17,933 nucleotides of DNA from Parvibaculum sp. (GTDB lineage: Bacteria > Pseudomonadota > Alphaproteobacteria > Parvibaculales > Parvibaculaceae). Position 1 is the first letter of the stretch; every line of letters starts with the position of its first letter. A program made the translations under genes and the position numbers. Positions 6,619 through 12,411 of the stretch are shown piece after piece. The stretch is from assembly GCA_020062605.1 (NCBI GenBank), contig JAGUWA010000143.1, forward strand, positions 1 to 17,933, given 5' to 3'. The notes under the pieces were generated by a model, which saw nothing but the letters and a program-made list of their open reading frames with translations, was not told where the DNA came from and did not search any database.

Positions 6619-6676
6619 GAACGTACACGATTTTAGTACGTTTTTCAAGCGAAGCGTACCGATTTAGTGTACGTTC
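6619..6676. promoter_or_regulatory. higBA operator/promoter array with four GTAC half-sites
   Basis: Two near-identical 21-bp palindromes lie in the gap: ACGTAC-9 bp-GTACGT (6621-6641) and GCGTAC-9 bp-GTACGT (6654-6674). GTAC cores start at 6623, 6636, 6656 and 6669 (steps 13, 20, 13). The outermost arms GAACGTACAC (6619-6628) and GTGTACGTTC (6667-6676) are also perfect inverted copies. On the minus strand a TTGAAA lies between the two palindromes and a TAAAAT lies in the spacer of the higB-proximal palindrome, so promoter and operator overlap. HigA homologues repress by binding such sites; binding by this HigA is inferred. The local base composition is AT-rich compared with the neighbours. 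Confidence 0.75.
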
Positions 6677-6681
6677 CGGCC

Positions 6682-7545
6682 CTATGCCGGTTTCTTCGCG
6701 TCTTCCGGCAGGCTCGAGAGGAAGTCGGAGATCACCTTTTCGAAATCGATGCGCTTGCCGAGCGTGTTCATAGGCCCTGCGGTAAGCGCGCCGTCGACGG
6801 CGATGGTCTGGCCGTTGACGAAGGTGGACTCGTCGCTGGCGAGGAAGAGGGCCGCATTGGCGATGTCTTCCGGCAGCCCCGAGCGCGGCGTCGGCTGGAT
6901 CTTCGCGAGGTGCTGCTTCATCACCTCGGCGAACTGGTCGGCGACCTGCGTGCCGAGACCGAGGCCCGAACCGAAGATGGAGGTGGCGATGCCGCCAGGG
7001 CAGATCGCGTTCGAGCGCACGAAATGGGGCGCGAGTTCGAGCGCGGCGCAGCGCGAGAAATGATGCACGGCGGCCTTGCAGGCGGAATAGACAAGGGGAC
7101 CGAAGCCCGCCTGGAGACCGGCGACGGAGGCGGTTGAAATGATCGAGCCGGACTGCTGCGCCTTCATGTGGGGCACGGCATATTTGTAGCCGAGAACGAC
7201 GCCCTTCAGCAGTACGCCGACGGTTTCGTCGAAGCCGTTCATGTCGATCCCGGCGAGTTCGCCGCCGACGCCGCCATAACCTGCATTGTTGAAGAGGACG
7301 TCGAGACGGCCGAACTTCTTCACGGTGTGGGCGACGAGGTTTTTCATCTCGTCCTCATGCGCGACATTGGTGCGGCAATAGGAGAAGTTCTCTCCAAGCT
7401 CGCGCTCCATCGCCTCGCCCTTGTGGTCCTGCAGGTCGGCGGCGACGACCTTCGCGCCTTCCTTGAGGAAAAGATCGACCGTGCCACGGCCGATGCCGCT
7501 TGTGCCGCCGGTGATGATGGCGACCTTGCCGTCGAGACGTCCCAT
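6682..7545 (-). CDS. Short-chain dehydrogenase/reductase, NAD-type
   Basis: This is a 287-residue classical SDR. Its motifs are TGGTSGIG (12-19), an Asp at 37 after beta2 (VVAADLQ) pointing to NAD(H), NNAG (86-89), catalytic Ser140 in STASVAG, and Y153/K157 in YSACK. The C-terminus has the family GQTIAVDGALTAG and then a 25-residue extension (RIDFEKVISDFLSSLPEDAKKPA) beyond the usual SDR end, which could mediate oligomer contacts. The ATG at 7545 has only a modest ribosome site (aacagggagaac). It is followed by the higBA operator only 5 bp after its stop, so read-through from this gene would enter the toxin operon. Substrate unknown; a secondary alcohol or hydroxyacyl-CoA is plausible from the neighbouring crotonase. 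Confidence 0.87.
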   Translation of the reverse strand: MGRLDGKVAIITGGTSGIGRGTVDLFLKEGAKVVAADLQDHKGEAMERELGENFSYCRTNVAHEDEMKNLVAHTVKKFGRLDVLFNNAGYGGVGGELAGIDMNGFDETVGVLLKGVVLGYKYAVPHMKAQQSGSIISTASVAGLQAGFGPLVYSACKAAVHHFSRCAALELAPHFVRSNAICPGGIATSIFGSGLGLGTQVADQFAEVMKQHLAKIQPTPRSGLPEDIANAALFLASDESTFVNGQTIAVDGALTAGPMNTLGKRIDFEKVISDFLSSLPEDAKKPA

Positions 7546-7622
7546 GATGTTCTCCCTGTTTTCGGTTCTTGATTGTTTTTATGAGTGCATGTTAGCCGCT
7601 GCGCCGAAGAAAAGAGAAGCGT

Positions 7623-7724
7623 CGTCATTGCGAGGCCGCTGAAAGCGGCCGTGGCGATCCATAGCGGCGAGGATTGCCTCTGCGGCCCATGGATTGCTTC
7701 GTCGCTTCGCTCCTCGCAATGACG
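7623..7724. repeat. Dispersed palindromic repeat, family A, copy 1
   Basis: Perfect 13-bp outer arms, CGTCATTGCGAGG (7623-7635) and CCTCGCAATGACG (7712-7724), enclose a hairpin GGCCGCT/AGCGGCC (7634-7640, 7644-7650) and an imperfect inner pair around GATCCAT/ATGGATTG. It shares an 18-bp block (7643-7660) and a 14-bp block (7690-7703) with copy 2 at 8630-8734, in inverted orientation. Elements starting GTCATTGCGAG and carrying GAAGCAATCCA are, to my recollection, common in many proteobacterial genomes. Confidence 0.8.
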
Positions 7725-7747
7725 AAAGAAGAAATGGAAAAATTTTC

Positions 7748-8548
7748 CTATTTTCCCCTGAAAACCGGCTTTCTTTTTTCCATGAAGGCGGCGCGGCCTT
7801 CCTTGTAGTCGTCGCTGGCGAAGCAGCGGGCGATCAGCGCCTCGCATTTGTCGCCGTCGAAATTGCCGGGCGCCTTCGTGAATTCGTCGACGACCTGCTT
7901 GGCGGTGTTGACGGTGAGGGGCGCATTCTCGGCGATGAGGGCGGCGTAGTCGCGGACGAGGTTTTCAAGCGCTTCCTTCGTGGTCACGCGGTTGACGAGG
8001 CCCATGCCCAGCGCTTCATCCGTCGTGAAGCGGCGGGCGGTGAAGAAGATTTCCTTGGCGAAGGAGGGGCCGACGACATGCATCAGGCGGCCGGTGCCGC
8101 CGGCGCCATAGGCGAGGCCGAGCTTTGCGGCCGGGATGCCGAAGGTCGAGCCTTCGGCCGCGATGCGCATGTCGCAGGAGAGCGCGATGCCGAGACCGCC
8201 GCCGATGCAATAGCCGTCGATCATGGCGATGGTGGGCTTGCGCGTTTCCGCGATGGCGTTGAAGGCGCGTTCGGTCGCCTGCTCATAGGCGAGGATGCCT
8301 TCCGCCGAGGAGCGGCTTTCGCCGAATTGCGAAATGTCGGCGCCGGCGACGAAGGCACGGTCGCCTGCGCCGGTGAGCACGATGACGCGGACGTCATCGT
8401 CATGGTCGAAGGCGGAGAGGATTTCCGGCACGGCCTGCCACATTTCGAGGCTGACGGCGTTGAGCCGCTCGGGATTGTTGAAGATCATCCAGCTGATCGC
8501 GCCGTCTTTCTTCGCGATCATTTTCGAGGTGGGGGAGGAGATGGACAT
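7748..8548 (-). CDS. Crotonase-superfamily protein (enoyl-CoA hydratase/isomerase-like) without canonical catalytic Glu
   Basis: This is a 266-residue crotonase-fold protein acting on acyl-CoA thioesters. The oxyanion-hole regions AGADIS (68-73) and GGGLGIAL (116-123), the CoA-binding layout and the C-terminal EGRAAFMEKRKPVF are all present. By alignment with rat enoyl-CoA hydratase (Glu144 in GGGCE, Glu164 in QPE, 20 residues apart), the matching positions here are Gly120 and Ala140 (GIPAAKLG). Both acid/base residues of water addition are therefore missing. The protein may catalyse another crotonase reaction (isomerisation, thioester hydrolysis, decarboxylation or C-C cleavage), or use other residues. 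The ATG at 8548 has a weak upstream ribosome site (gggaacagcccc); internal methionines are unlikely starts. The gene stands alone between two related palindromic repeats. Confidence 0.88.
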   Translation of the reverse strand: MSISSPTSKMIAKKDGAISWMIFNNPERLNAVSLEMWQAVPEILSAFDHDDDVRVIVLTGAGDRAFVAGADISQFGESRSSAEGILAYEQATERAFNAIAETRKPTIAMIDGYCIGGGLGIALSCDMRIAAEGSTFGIPAAKLGLAYGAGGTGRLMHVVGPSFAKEIFFTARRFTTDEALGMGLVNRVTTKEALENLVRDYAALIAENAPLTVNTAKQVVDEFTKAPGNFDGDKCEALIARCFASDDYKEGRAAFMEKRKPVFRGK

Positions 8549-8629
8549 GGGGCTGTTCCCGGATCAGGTGTTTCGCTGCTGTCTGGGATACAGGCGGGGC
8601 GGGATGCTGGCAACCGGCGATAAAACAAC

Positions 8630-8734
8630 CGTCATTGCGAGAAGGCCGCAGGCCGACGAAGCAATCCAGGGGCGGCGGACTCTGAACAAGCGGCCCCTGG
8701 ATCGCCACGGCCGCTTCGCGGCCTCGCGATGACG
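8630..8734. repeat. Dispersed palindromic repeat, family A, copy 2
   Basis: Outer arms CGTCATTGCGAG (8630-8641) and CTCGCGATGACG (8723-8734) pair with one mismatch. Inner arms GCAATCCAGGGGC (8661-8673) and GCCCCTGGATCGC (8693-8705) also pair with one mismatch. Blocks shared with copy 1, in reverse orientation, are 8655-8668 and 8699-8716. It lies between the sulfatase stop and the crotonase start on the same transcribed strand. Confidence 0.8.
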
Positions 8735-8749
8735 AAGAAAGGGATTACC

Positions 8750-10288
8750 TCAAACCGGCGCGACGCATTCGAGGCGCGGGGTGCGATGCAGCGGTTCGGC
8801 GTCCCGGAGGTCGGCGAGGAGATCGGATTTCAGTGCGGCATAGGCCGGGTCGTCCCAGAGATTGCGGAGCTGGCCGGGGTCTTCCTTGTGATCGTAGAGT
8901 TCGCCTTCGCTGCCATCATAGATCGTGCCGGGGAGATAGGCCGTGATGGTGTAGCCGTCGCGGTAGATGGTGCGCAGCCCCACCGTCGTGCCGTCGACAT
9001 GTTGACAGTCCCATTCGGTGAAGACGCGCTGGCGGTTCTGTTTCTCGGCTTCCATTTCCGATTTCGGCATGGGCGCGCCCTGCATCCATTCGGGCACGGG
9101 CAACCCTGCGATCTCGCAGAAGGTCGGCGCGAGGTCGATCTGGCCGACGGGTTTTTCGACCGTTGCGGGCGCGACTTTCGCGGATTTCGCGGGACGCCAG
9201 ATCATCGGCAGGCGCATCAATGCGTCGACGTGATAGGGGCCCTTGAAGAGGAGGCCGAACTCACCCTGGAATTCGCCGTGGTCGGTGGTGAAGACGATGT
9301 CGACATCGTCGCCCCAGCCGCGCTTTTCGATATAGGCCATGACCTTCGCGACGGCTTCGTCGATCAGCTCGTTCTCGACATGAGTGAAGGCGTTGATCTC
9401 CTGCACCTGGTCGGCCGTCATGTCGCAGGCGCGGAAATCGGGCGGGGCCTCGAAATTCGTCACGCGCTCGCCCTTGTACCATTCCATCCAGTGGCGCGGC
9501 TTGCCGGCCAGCACTTTCTCGATCTTCTCCTTCGAGCCCGGATAGAATTCCGGCAGGGGCGTGTCGCGCCAGGGATGGCGGTGAAGCTCCGATTGCGGAG
9601 GATCCCAGGGGTGGTGCGGATCGGGGAAGCTCATCCAGCAGAACCAGTCTTCCTCCGCGCCGACGGTGGCGAGCCAGTCGACGGTGCGGTCGGCCACCCA
9701 GTCGGTGTGATAATGCTCGCGGGAGACCGGGTTGAAATGCACCTGGCAGGCGCCGGTGTCGCCGCCGCCGGCCGCGTTCACCTGAAACTTCTCGTTGAGG
9801 TTCTGGTAGAAATAGCCGAAGGCGTCCGGATCGTTCTTCCTGATCCATTCGGCGTAATGGAGGATCAGCGGCGAATGCGTCGCGAGCTCCATGTAGTCGA
9901 AGCCGCGATGCGGCCCGTGCTCGCCCAGCCTCGCCATCTGGCTTTCGTAGAATTGCTGCTTCGGATCGATGAAGGGCTCGAAATGCGCCTTGCCGATGAG
10001 CGCGGTCTTGTAGCCCGCCTTGTCGTGGAGATATTGCGCGACGGAGGGCGCGTCTTCCGGCAGCGGCACGCCGTTCATCCAGACGCCATGGGTCGAGACA
10101 TATTGCCCGGTGATCATGGTCGAGCGGGCGGGCATGCAGACGACGTTCTGGTTGTGTGCGCGGGTGTAGTTGATGCCGTTGGCGGCGAGCGCGTCGATGG
10201 CGGGCGTCCGCGCGAGTTTCTGGCCGTTCGCGCCGATGGCGTCGAAGCGCATCTGGTCGGTGGTGATGAAAAGGATATTGCGGCCCAT
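8750..10288 (-). CDS. Sulfatase/phosphonate-monoester-hydrolase-type enzyme (alkaline phosphatase superfamily)
   Basis: This 512-residue enzyme has a type I sulfatase motif CMPAR (51-55); Cys51 would be converted to formylglycine by a maturation enzyme not seen in this window. Metal and substrate residues are visible: D11-Q12 near the N-terminus (TTDQMRFD), K100/H102 in GKAHFEP, and D336-H337 in FTTDHGE. The DQ pair and the length of about 510 fit the phosphonate monoester hydrolase/arylsulfatase branch (as in the Rhizobium PMH, which has VDQW). No signal peptide is visible, so it is likely cytosolic and not a periplasmic polysaccharide sulfatase. The ATG at 10288 has a good gggagcg. Substrate (aryl or alkyl sulfate, phosphodiester, phosphonate ester) is undetermined. 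Confidence 0.9.
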   Translation of the reverse strand: MGRNILFITTDQMRFDAIGANGQKLARTPAIDALAANGINYTRAHNQNVVCMPARSTMITGQYVSTHGVWMNGVPLPEDAPSVAQYLHDKAGYKTALIGKAHFEPFIDPKQQFYESQMARLGEHGPHRGFDYMELATHSPLILHYAEWIRKNDPDAFGYFYQNLNEKFQVNAAGGGDTGACQVHFNPVSREHYHTDWVADRTVDWLATVGAEEDWFCWMSFPDPHHPWDPPQSELHRHPWRDTPLPEFYPGSKEKIEKVLAGKPRHWMEWYKGERVTNFEAPPDFRACDMTADQVQEINAFTHVENELIDEAVAKVMAYIEKRGWGDDVDIVFTTDHGEFQGEFGLLFKGPYHVDALMRLPMIWRPAKSAKVAPATVEKPVGQIDLAPTFCEIAGLPVPEWMQGAPMPKSEMEAEKQNRQRVFTEWDCQHVDGTTVGLRTIYRDGYTITAYLPGTIYDGSEGELYDHKEDPGQLRNLWDDPAYAALKSDLLADLRDAEPLHRTPRLECVAPV

Positions 10289-10392
10289 GTGTCGCTCCCG
10301 TACCCGCTTTGAAAGCGTGGCTTAATGTTTCCCATTAGTTTTGCACAGGGCGATGCTGCCGGACAAGGGCCGCCGTTCGAAAGAGTTGCCGG

Positions 10393-11202
10393 TCAGTCCG
10401 CGTCCTCGCCCTTCAGGAACGAGATCATCGCCGGTAGCGCCGTGCGGTCCTGCAGCATGAAGAGGTGGCCGCCTTCGAAGAAGCGGAGTTCGGCGCCGCG
10501 GATGCGGGAGGCCATGAGTTCCTGCGTTTCAGGGAGGGCGATGCCGTCATACTTGCCGCCGCAGATGAGCGTCGGGCATCGGATCTGGTCCAGACGTGAC
10601 CAGGTATCGTGCATCGCGCGGGCCTCGAGCTGGCGGCGGCGGCCCATGTCGTGACCCTCTTCGTCCGCATAGGGGTCGGCGGCGGCCATGGCGACGAGTG
10701 TTTCGTAGGTTTCGGGATTCGCTTTCGCCCAGGCTTCGTCATGGCGCGTATCGGAAATCGGGATCATGAAACGGGCGCGCTCTTCCGCTCCCATGTCCGC
10801 GAGTTTGTGCAACGGATAGGAGGCGCCGCCCGCGCCGCCGGGCGAGGTGCAGGCCAGCACGAGGCCTTCGACCACATGCGGATGATTGATGGCGAGTTCC
10901 TGCGCGACCATGCCGCCGAAGGAGACGCCGATGACGAGCGCCGAGCCCCAGCCGATGGCGGTCATAAGGTTCACGGCGTCCTCGGCATATTGCGCCATGC
11001 TGTAGGGCTCATCGGGCTTGGAAGTCTGCCCGAGGCCGCGCTGGTCGTAGGCCAGCATATCGAAATGTTTGGGGAAGGGGCCGTCGAGCACGTTGGGGCG
11101 AAGGCGAAGGTCGCCGCCGGTGCCGGAGATGAAGAGGAGACGGGGGCCGGACCCCACGCGTTCGTAGAAGACGTCGATACCGCCGGCCTTGGCGAAGGGC
11201 AT
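10393..11202 (-). CDS. Alpha/beta hydrolase fold protein
   Basis: This is a 269-residue protein of the alpha/beta-hydrolase superfamily. GTGGD (27-31) follows the first strand (LLFISG), AYDQRGLGQTSKP (51-63) is the familiar strand-4 segment, and GVSFGGM (92-98) is the nucleophile elbow with Ser94. GGKYD gives Asp219 and EGGHLF gives His246, so a complete triad is present. It resembles the 3-oxoadipate enol-lactonase/non-heme haloperoxidase-like subgroup, but no neighbouring beta-ketoadipate genes support that role. The ATG at 11202 is preceded by aaggaa with proper spacing. It is divergent from cysE over a 359-bp region, and follows the same orientation as the sulfatase gene, 104 bp away. Cytosolic; substrate unknown. 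Confidence 0.87.
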   Translation of the reverse strand: MPFAKAGGIDVFYERVGSGPRLLFISGTGGDLRLRPNVLDGPFPKHFDMLAYDQRGLGQTSKPDEPYSMAQYAEDAVNLMTAIGWGSALVIGVSFGGMVAQELAINHPHVVEGLVLACTSPGGAGGASYPLHKLADMGAEERARFMIPISDTRHDEAWAKANPETYETLVAMAAADPYADEEGHDMGRRRQLEARAMHDTWSRLDQIRCPTLICGGKYDGIALPETQELMASRIRGAELRFFEGGHLFMLQDRTALPAMISFLKGEDAD

Positions 11203-11315
11203 GGGAGGTTCCTTTGAATTTCTCGCTCTGGAAAGATTAACACAGGAACGGGCGGGACGGGCCTTCCCGCCGCCCGCAAGCGACTCGCCTTTCCTTTCCC
11301 TCGCTTACCCCTCCC

Positions 11316-11359
11316 CGAAATTCGCTTCACGAATTTCGACCCTCCCACAGGGGGGAGGG
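11316..11359. repeat. Double-hairpin intergenic repeat, family C, copy 2
   Basis: CGAAATTCG (11316-11324) pairs with CGAATTTCG (11330-11338), followed by CCCTCCC (11340-11346) and GGGAGGG (11353-11359). This is the same two-hairpin arrangement, in the same orientation, as copy 1 at 3248-3297. The second stem differs by compensating changes (CCCGCCC/GGGCGGG there, CCCTCCC/GGGAGGG here), which argues that the structure is maintained or was copied from a diverging family. Confidence 0.75.
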
Positions 11360-11422
11360 TGGGGACGAAGATCGTGGTCAGGAATACGATCCTTCTTCCG
11401 CTGTCCCGAGAGGGTTCTCCCA

Positions 11423-11450
11423 TTGAACTCGCTTGAGGCCGCGCTATGTA
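11423..11450 (+). promoter_or_regulatory. Possible sigma70-type promoter of cysE
   Basis: TTGAAC (11423-11428) and TATGTA (11445-11450) are separated by 16 bp, in a locally AT-richer stretch about 110 bp before the cysE start. The -35 is good and the -10 is weak, so this is tentative. Confidence 0.3.
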
Positions 11451-11469
11451 TTAAGCTCTTTTCAAGCGT

Positions 11470-11510
11470 CCCCGTGGCTATCTCGGGGCTCAACCGCGAA
11501 TGCGGCCCCG
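11470..11510 (+). promoter_or_regulatory. Mutually exclusive hairpins in the cysE leader
   Basis: Segment CGGGG (11484-11488) can pair either upstream with CCCCG (11470-11474) or, as CGGGGC (11484-11489), downstream with GCCCCG (11505-11510). The second form encloses a small CCGC/GCGG hairpin (11494-11497, 11502-11505, sharing its last base). No T-tract follows. The pairing is seen directly; a regulatory role is inference and in GC-rich DNA such pairs also arise by chance. Confidence 0.3.
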
Positions 11511-11561
11511 CGATTCCCGCGCAAGATGCGCCGGGGCGGGCCCGAGGGAAGGAGCGGGGAT

Positions 11562-12398
11562 ATGTCGAAGACAGCCGAACGGAATCAGCCTCTCTCCGTC
11601 TGCGACCCCGTGTGGGAACGCGTGCGGGCGGAAGCAGGAGAGATGGCGGCGGGCGAGCCGATCCTCGCGAGCTTCCTCTATTCGACGATCCTCAATCACC
11701 GGAATTTCAACGACGCCATCGCCTATCATCTGGCGCAGAAGCTCGGCAATGCCGAGGTTCATTCGATGCAGCTTCGCGAACTTTTCGACGAGGCAATGCG
11801 CGACCAGCCGGATATCGGCGAGGCGACGCGGGCGGATATCGTCGCCTATTACGAGCGCGACCCGGCCTGCCACTCCTATATCCAGCCCATTCTCTACTTC
11901 AAGGGTTTCCACGCGCTGCAGGCTTACCGTGTGGCGCACTGGCTGTGGAACAACGACCGCCGCGCGATGGCGCTCTATCTGCAGAGCCGGATTTCGGAAC
12001 TCTTCGCGGTGGATATTCATCCGGCGGCGCGCGTCGGCCGTGGCGTCTTCATCGACCATGCGACTGGCATCGTGATCGGCGAGACGGCGGTGGTGGAAGA
12101 CGATGTGTCGATGCTTCATCACGTGACGCTCGGCGGCACGGGCAAGGAGCAGGGCGACCGTCACCCGAAGGTGCGGCGCGGCGTGCTGATTTCGGTCGGC
12201 GCGAAGGTGCTGGGCAATATCGAGATCGGCGAATACAGCCGCATCGGCGCGGGCAGCGTGGTGCTGCATGCGGTGCCGGCGCATTGCACGGCTGTCGGCG
12301 TGCCGGCGAAGATCGTGGGCTGCGCGGGCTGCGACAAGCCCGCCCATGCGATGGACCACATCATCCGCGAAGAGGGCAGCCTCGACGCCGAAGGCTAA
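11562..12398 (+). CDS. cysE: Serine O-acetyltransferase CysE
   Basis: This 278-residue protein transfers acetyl from acetyl-CoA to L-serine, the first step of cysteine synthesis. Residues about 15-120 form the helical SATase N-terminal domain (ILASFLYSTILNH, RADIVAYYERDPAC, FKGFHALQAYRVAHWLW). From about 150 the left-handed beta-helix of hexapeptide repeats runs to GVPAKIVG (246-253). Catalytic D151 (DIHP) and H166 (FIDHATG) keep the 15-residue spacing of the E. coli pair, and LHHVTLGGTGK (185-195) is the substrate/CoA loop. The ATG at 11562 is supported by ggaaggag; longer frames upstream would read through the leader. The protein ends in LDAEG, without the C-terminal isoleucine that docks into cysteine synthase in the enteric enzyme. 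It is a single gene, convergent with the FAD oxidase. Confidence 0.96.
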   Translation: MSKTAERNQPLSVCDPVWERVRAEAGEMAAGEPILASFLYSTILNHRNFNDAIAYHLAQKLGNAEVHSMQLRELFDEAMRDQPDIGEATRADIVAYYERDPACHSYIQPILYFKGFHALQAYRVAHWLWNNDRRAMALYLQSRISELFAVDIHPAARVGRGVFIDHATGIVIGETAVVEDDVSMLHHVTLGGTGKEQGDRHPKVRRGVLISVGAKVLGNIEIGEYSRIGAGSVVLHAVPAHCTAVGVPAKIVGCAGCDKPAHAMDHIIREEGSLDAEG

Positions 12399-12406
12399 GC
12401 GCCTTC
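12390..12406. terminator. Hairpin at the cysE / FAD-oxidase convergent junction
   Basis: GAAGGC (12390-12395) and GCCTTC (12401-12406) form a 6-bp stem whose loop holds the cysE stop codon TAA (12396-12398). The oxidase stop starts at 12412. No T-tract is present; a terminator role is inferred from position only. Confidence 0.3.
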
Positions 12407-12411
12407 CGCGA

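Larger units (their letters stand above)
11203..11561. other. 359-bp divergent intergenic region (alpha/beta hydrolase / cysE)
   Basis: This is the only stretch over 300 bases without a gene. It holds a hairpin GGCGGGA/TCCCGCC (11251-11257, 11265-11271) in the leader of the minus-strand hydrolase, the family C repeat (11316-11359), a possible cysE promoter (11423-11450), and alternative hairpins in the cysE leader (11470-11510). No convincing coding frame or small-RNA family was recognised in it. Confidence 0.7.

Noticed and set aside
8729..10312. A long plus-strand open frame opposite the sulfatase gene.
   Set aside because: It is the shadow of a high-GC gene. The minus strand gives an unmistakable sulfatase with CMPAR and TDHGE motifs, while the plus frame is compositionally odd (Gly/Ala/Arg/His-rich) with no motif.
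11450..11561. A known riboswitch (SAM-II or similar) in the cysE leader.
   Set aside because: I could not match any known consensus; only generic GC hairpins are visible, so it is reported just as possible alternative pairing.
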